A stretch of DNA of 64,000 nucleotides. It comes from an uncultured Prevotella sp. (GTDB lineage: Bacteria; Bacteroidota; Bacteroidia; Bacteroidales; Bacteroidaceae). Shown piece by piece: positions 37,222 through 45,195 of this stretch. A model generated the notes under the pieces. That model was not told the DNA's origin. It did not search any database and saw nothing but the letters and a program-made list of their open reading frames with translations. The DNA lies in assembly GCA_900322175.1 (NCBI GenBank), contig ONYZ01000003.1, positions 1 through 64,000 of the forward strand, written 5' to 3'. Each line of letters starts with the position of its first letter. The stretch's first letter is position 1. A program made the position numbers and the translations under genes.

Positions 37222-38622
37222 ATGAAACAAAAGAAATTGATACTTGTTGCCACCTTCATGCTATCGGTGGTTGCAACAATAGCCCAGTCGCTAAACTCGG
37301 CCTACTTCACTGACGATTATAAGTTCCGTCACACTATGAATCCTGCTTTTGGAAACGATCAGGGTTATGTGTCGATTCCTGGTTTGGGTAACCTCAATGT
37401 TAGAATGCAGGGCAACTTCGGTTATGACGCTGTCATCATGCACAATCCGATGGCAGGCATCAACGGACAGAAGAGTATGGCAACATTCCTACATCCCAGC
37501 ATAGATGTATCTACAGCCCTCGATGGCTTTAACAGTGGTAACAATCGTATTATCAGCAATATGGGAGTAACCATTCTGTCAGCAGGTTTCAAAGCCTGGG
37601 GTGGTTACAACACCATTGAGATTAATTCGAAGACCAGTTTTGGTGTCTCATTGCCTTACGAATTGTTCGAGTTTGCCAAGAATACTGGCAACAAAGACTA
37701 TAATATTGGCGACATTAGTGTTGGAGCCATTTCGTACGCAGAGATTGCCTTAGGCCACTCTCGCCAGCTATCCGAAAAGCTACGTGTTGGTGCCAAACTC
37801 AAGGTGCTGTTGGGTGTTGGTCGAGCTGATGTCAAGATGGAAAACGTACAGGCTCAACTTGACGATGCCAACAAGTGGCTAGTTACAGCCAATGCTATCG
37901 CAGATGTCTCTATGAAAGGTTTTTCCTATAAAGAGAAGAACAAGGAGTACAAACAGCGACCAGGCAACTATAAGTATATTGACGATGTAGACGTTGACGG
38001 AGCTGGTATAGGAGGTTTGGGAATGGCCATCGACCTCGGCGCCTCTTACAAGCTGAATGACGACTGGTCGTTCTCAGCAGCATTGCTCGACCTCGGCTTT
38101 ATCAGTTGGTCAAACGATATGCAAGCCCGCAACATCAGTAATACCTTCGAGTTTGATGGCTTCCACGATGCAGAAGTAGCTAAGAGCAGCAATAATTCTA
38201 TTAAGAATCAAGGGGAGAAATACTCCGACCAGTTAGCCGATTTCGCCCACCTTCAGGATCAGGGAGATCAGGGCGGACGTACCACAGGCATTGGTGCCTC
38301 GCTCAATCTGGGTGCAGAATATACCCTTCCTGTTTATCGCAAACTGTCATTCGGACTGTTAAGTAGCACTCGTTTTCAGGGCGATTACTCATGGACTGAA
38401 GCTAGACTGAGTACCAACTGGGTCCCCACAGACTGGCTCGATGGCGGCATGAGTTTTGGTGTTGGTACCTTTGGAGTAAGTGCAGGTTGGGTGCTTAATA
38501 TCCATCCCGAGGGCTTCAACTTCTTTGTAGGTATGGACCACATCCTTGGCAAGCAGTCTAAGGAGTTCATCCCCCTCAGTTCTAAGGCCAGTGTCAACTT
38601 TGGTATGAATATTACATTTTAA
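37222..38622 (+). CDS. DUF5723-type outer-membrane barrel protein
   Basis: 466 residues with a signal peptide (LILVATFMLSVVATIAQ). The mature start SLNSAYFTDDYKFRHTMNPAF and the many amphipathic strands (for example VGAKLKVLLGVGRADVKM, LGASYKLNDDWSFSAALLDL, LSFGLLSSTRFQGDYSW) match the FadL-like/DUF5723 barrels of Bacteroidales. It ends in a typical barrel terminus with Phe (SVNFGMNITF). Its function is unknown, possibly transport of hydrophobic compounds or support of the co-encoded lipoprotein. A strong terminator follows. Confidence 0.78.
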   Translation: MKQKKLILVATFMLSVVATIAQSLNSAYFTDDYKFRHTMNPAFGNDQGYVSIPGLGNLNVRMQGNFGYDAVIMHNPMAGINGQKSMATFLHPSIDVSTALDGFNSGNNRIISNMGVTILSAGFKAWGGYNTIEINSKTSFGVSLPYELFEFAKNTGNKDYNIGDISVGAISYAEIALGHSRQLSEKLRVGAKLKVLLGVGRADVKMENVQAQLDDANKWLVTANAIADVSMKGFSYKEKNKEYKQRPGNYKYIDDVDVDGAGIGGLGMAIDLGASYKLNDDWSFSAALLDLGFISWSNDMQARNISNTFEFDGFHDAEVAKSSNNSIKNQGEKYSDQLADFAHLQDQGDQGGRTTGIGASLNLGAEYTLPVYRKLSFGLLSSTRFQGDYSWTEARLSTNWVPTDWLDGGMSFGVGTFGVSAGWVLNIHPEGFNFFVGMDHILGKQSKEFIPLSSKASVNFGMNITF

Positions 38623-38632
38623 ATAGGAATAG

Positions 38633-38668
38633 AAAGGACGGAGAAAAAAATAAGATTCTCCGTCCTTT
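38633..38668. terminator. Bidirectional terminator after the DUF5723 gene
   Basis: Perfect 13-bp stem AAAGGACGGAGAA (38633-38645) and TTCTCCGTCCTTT (38656-38668) plus a T-run; lies between two convergent genes. Confidence 0.9.
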
Positions 38669-38677
38669 TTTGTTTCT

Positions 38678-39742
38678 TTATTTTGCAGTTTGCAATTTGA
38701 AGGTGAATGGTTTATCGAAGTGCCTGCGCGAATAATAGGTAATAGATGGATGCTTTAGGTCCATCACCATCGTCCAGGCTGTGCCCAGAAAACCCTCGCG
38801 CTGTGGTTGCGATACCGATGCAATAACGTCAGTAAGCTGTTCCTGATTCATCACGCCGTTGGTCTCAGCAAATCGCTCACATAGGTTGGCATAACGGTTA
38901 TCACCCTCGTCAAGACCTGTGTTCAGCTTCTGCTGGCACAGGTAGTGATTGGCCACAGCAGGCGATTCTACCACCACCATCTTGTTGTCTACATATTCTA
39001 CTACTACCCTTTTGCCAGTTGCATCGGCCATAGCGTAGTGGTGGGCCGAACCTATGTCAGAGTGCATGTCTATGCCCTCCAGCAGTTTCAGCGCCTCGTC
39101 TACGTTGGCTGCATTCTTCAACATATATGGTATGGCGGCTGTTGTGGTCAGGTCGGGTTTGCTGGTGTTCTGATGCGTCTCTACAGTGTCGCCAGCCATC
39201 AGGTCGGCAATGGCAAGTCCCTTCTCGTTTATGCCGTCGAGAGCTACAAACAATCCTGTCAGAGCCATATACTGATTCTTAAATCCTTCTGGTTTGAAAT
39301 CCTCGCCAAATCCATAGAACTCCACGTTGAATGTGGTGATTGTTTCGTAGCCTTTGTCAGGTATGCAATGCATCACCACGCCTACGGCCGATGGGAAATC
39401 GAAGTTGCGGCCCATAAGTATGTCGCCATCAGGAGTGCTTACGGTTAGTGCCGAACATCCGTATGACTGCTTCGAGGTGCTTATCTCTGGCTTGTAGTGG
39501 CCCTTCGATAGGAATTCGATGGCATATCCAGCCAACTGGTCGGCTTTCGCTATACCGCCCTGTGCCATCAGTCCGTCAAACCCGTCGTCGCCCTTGTACT
39601 CCATATAGTATAGCCCGTCGTCGAGTTTCATGCACGAATTTGCACCCTTAACCAGTGGACCAAACTCCATCCACACGGCTACTCCAAACAAGATTACCAA
39701 TCCCAAAACGCTAAACAGCGCGATTTTTAATACTTTCTTCAT
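38678..39742 (-). CDS. Membrane-anchored Ntn-type C-N hydrolase (choloylglycine hydrolase/C45-like)
   Basis: 354 residues. One N-terminal membrane helix (IALFSVLGLVILFGVAVWM) anchors a soluble domain. The central YGCSALTVSTPDGDILMGRNFDF (ends YGCSALTVS and GRNFDF) holds the candidate nucleophilic Cys and the conserved arginine/asparagine environment of Ntn hydrolases of the choloylglycine/acyl-CoA:6-APA (C45) type. The Cys is not at the mature N-terminus, so autoprocessing would be needed if the enzyme is a true Ntn hydrolase. LTGLFVALDGINEKGLAIADL is also typical. The likely substrates are amides such as N-acyl amino acids or bile-salt-like conjugates; which one is not predictable. Confidence 0.78.
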   Translation of the reverse strand: MKKVLKIALFSVLGLVILFGVAVWMEFGPLVKGANSCMKLDDGLYYMEYKGDDGFDGLMAQGGIAKADQLAGYAIEFLSKGHYKPEISTSKQSYGCSALTVSTPDGDILMGRNFDFPSAVGVVMHCIPDKGYETITTFNVEFYGFGEDFKPEGFKNQYMALTGLFVALDGINEKGLAIADLMAGDTVETHQNTSKPDLTTTAAIPYMLKNAANVDEALKLLEGIDMHSDIGSAHHYAMADATGKRVVVEYVDNKMVVVESPAVANHYLCQQKLNTGLDEGDNRYANLCERFAETNGVMNQEQLTDVIASVSQPQREGFLGTAWTMVMDLKHPSITYYSRRHFDKPFTFKLQTAK

Positions 39743-39833
39743 CAGTTTATAATTTGATTAATGTTTCTTTTATCTTTTTGACGCCGCAAATATACAAATA
39801 GTTGCACAAACCACCAAATTATTCTGTAATAAT

Positions 39834-39980
39834 CTGTCTGAAACTGGTTACATTGACGTGGAGAAAACCTTCAAGGGCAAGCGTCCGTACACCATCTGCC
39901 GCATCACCCCCAAAGGTCACCAAGCCTTCGAGTCCTACGTAAAAGCCCTGAAGTCTTATCTTAAGATTCCAAAGAAATAA
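39834..39980 (+). pseudogene. C-terminal remnant of a winged-helix (MarR/ArsR-type) transcriptional regulator
   Basis: About 48 codons to a TAA stop, reading LSETGYIDVEKTFKGKRPYT, then ICRITPKGHQAFESYVKALK and a lysine-rich end. This is the wing and last helix of the small winged-helix regulators common in Bacteroidota (pattern TGYIxVEKxFxxKxPxT...LTxxGxxAFxxYxxAL). No start codon or recognition helix precedes it: upstream is the promoter of the divergent hydrolase gene. The C-rich codons differ from nearby noncoding DNA, so it is a real but truncated coding remnant. Confidence 0.6.
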
Positions 39981-40023
39981 TAGGGGTATAAGGAAAAAAG
40001 CTCTTAAAAGCTAAAAACATAAC

Positions 40024-40058
40024 GGTACACAAGTTTGTGGACCACAAACTTGTGTACC
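40024..40058. repeat. Perfect 35-base palindrome
   Basis: Arms GGTACACAAGTTTGTGG (40024-40040) and the exact complement (40042-40058) around a single A. It could act as a terminator for the M48 gene on the minus strand, but it is 75 bases beyond its stop and has only a weak T-run; it looks more like a dispersed palindromic repeat or operator. Confidence 0.8.
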
Positions 40059-40132
40059 ATATATATTATATCTCGAAGGCCCAGTTTTCAAGATGTAGTT
40101 CAAGTGAGAGTATATGAAATTGTAGAAATGGA

Positions 40133-40921
40133 TTAGTTACACTTGTAGCCATCACCATTTGCTTTCGACCTCATACGCTCTATCCGTTCGTCAAAATCTG
40201 GGTGAGAAGAAAAAGCACCAAGTAACTTTGAATACTTGGACTTGTCCTTTTGTTTTGATATAGCCTTTAGCTTCTTGAATGCCAATCCCATAGCCCATGG
40301 ATTCTTTCCGCATTTCTTCAGAAAACTATAGCCATAATCGTCAGCTTGCGTTTCATGGTAGCGTGAATGTTTGGCCGACAGAGCAGAACTTGTAATACTT
40401 CCCAACGAAGAATCAGACAGCGTAGCCCATGTCTCGCTTTTGGAGGCTATGGCATCAGAGGTTGCACTCCTCAGTAGTGCGCTGCGCCACGCCTTTTTAG
40501 AATGACGCAATGCCACATGCCCTATTTCATGTCCTATCACACCCAGCAGTTCATTATCGTCAAGAATATCCATCAATGCAGAAAACACCCTAACACTACC
40601 GTCAGGACAAGCAAAGGCATTGTATTCTTTAGTCAGATAGACTTTAAAGTTCAACTTGATACCGTCTGCATCCGTCATCCCTTTGGTTAGTCTATTTAGT
40701 CTTTGGCTGTATTTATTATTCTGTCCACAAACGTTGTTCGCCTTATCCATTGCTACAACTTGCTCATGAACAATCTTGGCCAGTTCCTCATCAGTTATGG
40801 TCATTGCCTGACCAGCCTTAATAGCACCTGAGAGCAAACGTCCCCAATCTGTTTGTGCATGCAAAGCAGAGGTCAAAAGCAGAAAGGCAAACAGACAACA
40901 AGTTTTATTCAGATATAGCAT
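40133..40921 (-). CDS. M48 family zinc metallopeptidase, exported
   Basis: 262 residues with an N-terminal signal peptide (CLFAFLLLTSALHAQ). The zinc site is VIGHEIGHVALRHSKK (HExxH), and the downstream ETQADDYG provides the glutamate ligand typical of M48 (ExxxD). The preceding FACPDGSVRVFSALMDILDD is the usual BepA/LoiP/YcaL-type start of the catalytic domain. Likely periplasmic, in envelope protein quality control. It lacks the TPR tail of BepA. A hairpin separates it from the upstream lipoprotein gene. Confidence 0.9.
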   Translation of the reverse strand: MLYLNKTCCLFAFLLLTSALHAQTDWGRLLSGAIKAGQAMTITDEELAKIVHEQVVAMDKANNVCGQNNKYSQRLNRLTKGMTDADGIKLNFKVYLTKEYNAFACPDGSVRVFSALMDILDDNELLGVIGHEIGHVALRHSKKAWRSALLRSATSDAIASKSETWATLSDSSLGSITSSALSAKHSRYHETQADDYGYSFLKKCGKNPWAMGLAFKKLKAISKQKDKSKYSKLLGAFSSHPDFDERIERMRSKANGDGYKCN

Positions 40922-40934
40922 ATTGGTACTAAAA

Positions 40935-40969
40935 CATAACTGCCACCTTGTTGTTAGGCGACAGTTATG
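40935..40969 (-). terminator. Hairpin between the small lipoprotein gene and the M48 gene
   Basis: Arms CATAACTG (40935-40942) and CAGTTATG (40962-40969) with further internal pairing, followed on the minus strand by TTTTAG; probably ends the lipoprotein transcript just before the M48 start. Confidence 0.6.
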
Positions 40970-40983
40970 ATAATACTAAAAGG

Positions 40984-41475
40984 TTATTTGTTGCTAATCT
41001 CGTCGAACAGGATGTTGTCGCCGTCAACAACTACTGAAATAATACAAGAACCTTTGGTTCCCATGTCGTTATAGCTTACCTTGTACTTTCCTTCGCCCAA
41101 TGCCTCTACATTATTCACTTTCTGTACATCGCTGTCTCCGTCCTGAGCTCCAGAGCGGAAATCCCAAACGGCATATCCTCCACCCTCATACTCATAGTCA
41201 TCAGCGAGTTTCTTAGCAAGCTTTTTCGTGCAATAGCTATTAATAACCTCATCGGTCGCTTCCTCTTGTCCAAAGACATAGTCCTTATAGAACTTCTGAA
41301 TTTTCTCAATAGCTTTGGCATCCAACTCCGCTGCATTGTTTTCAGGAGCAACTTCTTCTACTACCACAGAATCTGTGGCTACAATTGTTGAATCACTTTC
41401 AGACTGTTGAGCCTGTTGCTTGTTTCCGCAGGACACTGCTATCGCAGCTGCTGCAATGACAATTAATTTTTTCAT
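40984..41475 (-). CDS. Small lipoprotein (DUF3828-like)
   Basis: 163 residues. Lipoprotein signal ending AVSC (Cys16), then an acidic, Ser/Glu/Val-rich linker and a domain beginning EKIQKFYKDYVFG with VINSYCTKKLAKKLADDYEYE, reminiscent of DUF3828 lipoproteins. Ends with a beta-rich part (GKYKVSYNDMG, IISVVVDGDNILFDE). Likely periplasmic and anchored to a membrane. One base separates it from the upstream gene, so the two are probably co-transcribed. Confidence 0.65.
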   Translation of the reverse strand: MKKLIVIAAAAIAVSCGNKQQAQQSESDSTIVATDSVVVEEVAPENNAAELDAKAIEKIQKFYKDYVFGQEEATDEVINSYCTKKLAKKLADDYEYEGGGYAVWDFRSGAQDGDSDVQKVNNVEALGEGKYKVSYNDMGTKGSCIISVVVDGDNILFDEISNK

Positions 41476-41476
41476 C

Positions 41477-43417
41477 TTATTTTAAGCGTAAGAAAAACGT
41501 TTCATTATTATTCGTATCACGACATCTAAAACTATTTTCATCCCATCTTGTTATTTTAGCTATTGTTGTACGTGGCGTGTCATTTTTACGATGATTTGCT
41601 TGAGACTCTATTGCAATTTGTTTTAATTCGTTTTGACGAGCGAGGACCCGTGCACGAGATACTTGAGTACTAATTGATTCCAAACGAATTTGAACTGCAC
41701 TTAAACTAGGATTAGAATATGCAATCAAATAATTACCGTCATATGACCATTTCCCAGAAATAGCAACTGAGTACACTTCAACCCATTCCCATTTTGTTAT
41801 TTTATTAGTGATGTATTGCGTATACGTTCCATCTGCATTGAAATCAAAAACTATATCATTGTCTGTTCCCCACCTTCCAACTATCTGCGAAGAGGTAATC
41901 ACTGTTTTTTTCGTCGTTTTCTTTTTTAACAGATAAGAGAATTCCCCTATAAATAGCTTAATTTCATTATTATTGAATTCAACAACATCAAAATTATATG
42001 GTCTTAATTCTTCAGATTTTCGCACCTTTGCTTGTTCTTGTCGCGCCTCAGCCATAGCTTCTTCATTCATCTGGCTTAATTGATTGTACGTAATATTGGA
42101 AATCGATGTTGACGGGTATACTTTTTGTGTATAAACAGTCGCATTGGGATTAGGTTCCAATACAAAGTCATTTTTATTAACGTTCCATTTTCCTTCTCTT
42201 GAAGCTGTCTTGTATTTTGTTACATTACCATAGCTCCAATTCTCTGAAATCCAAGTATATGTCCCGTCACTTTTCACATTAATTTCCCCTTCTTCTTTTA
42301 AATTATTGAAAGAACCGTAATTACCCACAGATACAACCCAATTTCCAGTAAACAATTCCTTTTTTATATCATCAATTTTATGCCCATATTTCCACTCTAT
42401 AATATGAGAATCTCCTTCTTTGAATTGCTTTCCAGTAAAAGGAGATATATCCGTGTTCGTAAATGATAAGTTACCAAGCAATGACGTGAGCATTTCATTA
42501 ACGTTACGAAAATCTCCATCGTTATTGAGGTATTTAGAATAAACATGACCTTCGAATGATGATTTATCTCTATAATTAATCTTAGCCACAGAGTCCTTAA
42601 ACTGGAAAAGGGCATCATTATAAACAAGTAATGCTCTCAAAATCCTTTTGGAATTAAACTCTACATACTCTTTTTCTCCTCTCCTAATAATATCTGTACC
42701 TTGTTTTTTGTCTATAGTTATTTTTCTACCAGTTGCATCACAGAAAGAATGGCCTAATTGTACTAATTGCCACTTGTCCTTATATCTATCATGATAATAG
42801 TTGGGATTAGATAAATAACGAGTTGTTGATTTAATCATATAATTTTCAATTCTCTTACAATTCTTACCAAACACATTTAATACTCTATAACCTTGTATCA
42901 TGTCTCCATTCTGGGCTTGAAATGACAGATTGAATTTTGAAGTTTGAACAGAAAAAGACTTTTCGTCTATTTCGCGCACAACAATGAAGCTGTCTTTGTC
43001 ATTAAAAGCTAGTTTTACTTTGGTTTTGAATTGAATATTATCTGATTCAATTGTGCCATTCCTTAATATATAGGTTACCTTGTCTTTAGTTGGTGAAGAC
43101 TGTTCGAAATAATAATCCACGGTTCCTTTGAAAACCCATCCTGAATTGAACTGTAAAGTTGCTTCTGTTACATGTGAGTCTTGAAAAACGCCTTTAAGAA
43201 CATCATACATAACAGGGTAACTCTCCCCATTTCTCGTCCTATACAAGGCATTGGTTTTCATTACTAAAGTTCCTTCTCCTTGAGGACCTGTCTTTTTTTT
43301 ATAATTCTCTCCTACAAATGTCGTATATGTTCCCAATTTTACCTCCTTAGCATTACAAATACTACTTCCGATAAAAAATGGCAATAGCATAAATAGCCAA
43401 CTGATTTTGTTTCTCAT
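41477..43417 (-). CDS. Large exported protein of unknown function with lipocalin-like segments
   Basis: 646 residues with a signal peptide (WLFMLLPFFIGSSICNA). The N-terminal part contains a MORN-like piece (GPQGEGTLVMKTN) and strand-rich segments. Two later segments look like internal repeats of a lipocalin-like pattern: FTGNWVVSVGNYGSF...GEINVKSDGTYTW and VGRWGTDNDIVFDFNADGTYTQ. No catalytic motif. The gene is markedly more AT-rich than its neighbours and uses rarer codons (AAT, TTA, AGA), which suggests recent acquisition or relaxed expression. Function unknown. Confidence 0.65.
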   Translation of the reverse strand: MRNKISWLFMLLPFFIGSSICNAKEVKLGTYTTFVGENYKKKTGPQGEGTLVMKTNALYRTRNGESYPVMYDVLKGVFQDSHVTEATLQFNSGWVFKGTVDYYFEQSSPTKDKVTYILRNGTIESDNIQFKTKVKLAFNDKDSFIVVREIDEKSFSVQTSKFNLSFQAQNGDMIQGYRVLNVFGKNCKRIENYMIKSTTRYLSNPNYYHDRYKDKWQLVQLGHSFCDATGRKITIDKKQGTDIIRRGEKEYVEFNSKRILRALLVYNDALFQFKDSVAKINYRDKSSFEGHVYSKYLNNDGDFRNVNEMLTSLLGNLSFTNTDISPFTGKQFKEGDSHIIEWKYGHKIDDIKKELFTGNWVVSVGNYGSFNNLKEEGEINVKSDGTYTWISENWSYGNVTKYKTASREGKWNVNKNDFVLEPNPNATVYTQKVYPSTSISNITYNQLSQMNEEAMAEARQEQAKVRKSEELRPYNFDVVEFNNNEIKLFIGEFSYLLKKKTTKKTVITSSQIVGRWGTDNDIVFDFNADGTYTQYITNKITKWEWVEVYSVAISGKWSYDGNYLIAYSNPSLSAVQIRLESISTQVSRARVLARQNELKQIAIESQANHRKNDTPRTTIAKITRWDENSFRCRDTNNNETFFLRLK

Positions 43418-43449
43418 AATTGTTTACTTTAATTTTGATTATCTATGTT

Positions 43450-43875
43450 TTAGGTATTTTCCCTGTAATAAAAGTAAATAATACCAGAGTTTCCCCTGTT
43501 TACCACTAATTTACGAGCCTCGTCCTCTACAAAAATATAAATGACAATGGCTTTTCTTAAAATCATTCATATCCATAATAACAATAATAGACCTACTCTT
43601 TATTGGATTTTCGGCTTCTCCATTCCATAGATTATCACAAAGAGTGTGAGCCTTCTCGACATCCTTAGTCTGAAGGTTCTGCAATACCCGTGCATGTAAG
43701 AATGAAAATCAGCTCACACCTGCAGGTATATATGTGAGCTGACTCCATAGCGGAGTGAGCAGTATATATGCTACTGCAGGAGAAGCAGCTTTCAGACTTT
43801 TCACCCATGCACATGAATTTTGCAGATTCTCAGACGGGTCAAAGCTTAATAGCTCTCCTCAATGTCATCGTCCAT
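43450..43875 (-). pseudogene. Decayed small gene, unknown family, interrupted by a palindromic insert
   Basis: A Bacteroidota promoter (43893-43900) precedes an ATG at 43875 (MDDDIEES), but the frame breaks after nine codons and resumes one base off (ELLSFDPSENLQNS). It then runs into a palindromic segment with a stop, and resumes again as HARVLQNLQTKDVEKAHTLC and NPIKSRSIIVIMDMNDF. A run of five T near 43545 shifts the frame a last time, before VEDEARKLVVNRGN and the final stop. The protein-like stretches in consistent order argue for a real former gene of ~140 residues. I do not recognise the family. Confidence 0.4.
43709..43769. repeat. Nested inverted repeats within the decayed gene
   Basis: TCAGCTCACA (43709-43718) pairs with TGTGAGCTGA (43733-43742) across a 14-base loop. 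Directly after come CTCC...GGAG and GCAGTA...TACTGC short stems. The block lies exactly where the reading frame of the decayed gene is lost. Confidence 0.6.
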
Positions 43876-44005
43876 TTCTCCGAACGACGTTGCAAATATA
43901 GGAATTATAATCGAAACTTCCAAGTTTTATTCGGAAAAAATGATTTTTAACATTCTATAGATGTAACATTTTGGATGTTTATTATACTATTAGGTAGAAA
44001 AGTAT

Positions 44006-44013
44006 TATCTTTG
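44006..44013 (+). promoter_or_regulatory. -7 promoter element of dinD
   Basis: TATCTTTG about 29 bases before the start codon. Confidence 0.65.
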
Positions 44014-44041
44014 CATCGAAATTAAAAAACTAAAGAACAAT

Positions 44042-44896
44042 ATGGATATACAGAAAATAGAACAGTACAAATCCGCTTTTGATGCAATCGTGGAGATTGT
44101 TAAAGATGAGGATGGTAATGAAATAGAAGTTTGGTATGCTCGTGAACTGCAAACAGTTCTTGGGTATGCTAGATGGGAGAATTTTGTAGTGGCTATTGGC
44201 CGAGCTATAGAATCGTGTAAGACCTTGGGAGTCAGCGTGGATGATCATTTTCGTGAGGTCACGAAAATGATAGCTTTAGCTAAAGGTGCACAGCGTGATG
44301 TACAAGACTTCATGCTTACTCGATATGCTTGCTACTTGATTGCCCAAAATGGCGATCCGAAGAAGGAGGAGATTGCTTTTGCTCAAAGCTATTTTGCCAT
44401 ACAGACACGTAAGGCAGAGTTAATAGAAGAACGATTAAATCAAATAGCACGTTTAAATACTCGTGAACGTCTGCGTGCATCAGAAAAGCAGCTTAGCAGG
44501 AATATCTACCAGCGAGGGGTTGATGATAAAGGCTTTGGCAGAATCCGTTCAAAAGGTGATAGCGCTTTGTTTGTAGGACTCTCTACAGACCAGATGAAAA
44601 AACGACTGGGTATAAAAAGTGGTGCTTTGGCCGATTATCTTCCTACGCTTACTATTGCAGCCAAGAATTTGGCTACAGAAATGACTAACTACAACGTAGA
44701 ACAAAAGGATCTTCATGGCGAAACCAGCATTACCGCAGAACACGTGCAGAATAATCGTAGTGTTCGTGGTATGCTTGGACAACGTGGTATAAAACCTGAG
44801 AATTTGGCCCCTGCAGAGGATATAAAGAAGGTTGAACGTAAAGTGGCAAAAGACGAAAAACTGATGCAGAAAGGAAAATCAAAATTGCCCAAATAG
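44042..44896 (+). CDS. dinD: DNA damage-inducible protein D
   Basis: 284 residues. The N-terminal BRO/KilA-like domain contains VWYARELQTVLGYARWENF and the central part FMLTRYACYLIAQNGDPKKEEIAFAQSYFAIQTRKAE (ends FMLTRYACYLIAQNGD and AQSYFAIQTRKAE), characteristic of DinD/ORF proteins. E. coli DinD inhibits RecA strand exchange and is SOS-induced. Homologues in Bacteroidota often lie in accessory DNA. Ends in a lysine-rich tail. It stands directly beside the inverted-repeat unit that follows, with the repeat starting 11 bases after its stop. Confidence 0.88.
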   Translation: MDIQKIEQYKSAFDAIVEIVKDEDGNEIEVWYARELQTVLGYARWENFVVAIGRAIESCKTLGVSVDDHFREVTKMIALAKGAQRDVQDFMLTRYACYLIAQNGDPKKEEIAFAQSYFAIQTRKAELIEERLNQIARLNTRERLRASEKQLSRNIYQRGVDDKGFGRIRSKGDSALFVGLSTDQMKKRLGIKSGALADYLPTLTIAAKNLATEMTNYNVEQKDLHGETSITAEHVQNNRSVRGMLGQRGIKPENLAPAEDIKKVERKVAKDEKLMQKGKSKLPK

Positions 44897-44906
44897 GAAT
44901 TTCATC

Positions 44907-45015
44907 AAAACCTCTCAACCTCTCACTAGAATGCTCTGAAACCCGCATAAACACTGGGGATTTGGAGCATGAGAGGTTGGGGCAACCTCTCACTCAACCT
45001 CTCAATAACCTCTCA
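44907..45015. repeat. Left ~110-bp inverted repeat of the VapE unit
   Basis: Pairs with 46417-46528 in opposite orientation, about four of five positions identical by eye. Contains repeated CCTCTCA units, the block TCTGAAACCCGCATAAACAC and an internal hairpin GAGAGGTT...AACCTCTC. Confidence 0.85.
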
Positions 45016-45086
45016 TCCGTTTTTAACAATTACATAAATTAACGTTCTTTTAGGGGAAAATATTTGGAATGCAAAGTTTTATTATG

Positions 45087-45094
45087 TAACTTTG
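45087..45094 (+). promoter_or_regulatory. -7 promoter element of the VapE-like gene
   Basis: TAACTTTG, about 100 bases before the favoured ATG at 45196; located inside the inverted-repeat-bounded unit. Confidence 0.6.
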
Positions 45095-45195
45095 CACTCC
45101 GAATCGAGAAAGCGCACACTTGAAAAACGTACGCGAGTATGAAAAGTGCACAGAATCTTCGACTAGATATTACATTAACGAACTATATTATAAGA

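Larger units (their letters stand above)
39743..40132. other. Gene-poor stretch with promoter, gene fragment and palindrome
   Basis: Holds a minus-strand -7 element (TATATTTG, 39787-39794) for the C45-like hydrolase, a decayed fragment of a winged-helix regulator (39834-39980) and a perfect 35-base palindrome (40024-40058). Nothing else recognisable. Confidence 0.6.
43418..44041. other. AT-rich gap holding a decayed gene and hairpins
   Basis: Contains a broken minus-strand coding sequence (43450-43875) with its own -7 element (TATATTTG, minus strand, 43893-43900), a set of inverted repeats at 43709-43769, and the dinD promoter at its right end. A 60-codon plus-strand open frame at 43768-43950 is not considered real. 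Confidence 0.5.

Noticed and set aside
38206..38220. GAATCAAGGGG-like arm in the DUF5723 gene
   Set aside because: No matching second arm or element peptide follows; the residues (SIKNQGEK) fit the protein itself, so it is a chance match to the palindromic family.
43768..43950. 60-codon plus-strand open frame
   Set aside because: It covers the promoter and start of the decayed minus-strand gene and has no start-site signals or protein-like composition.
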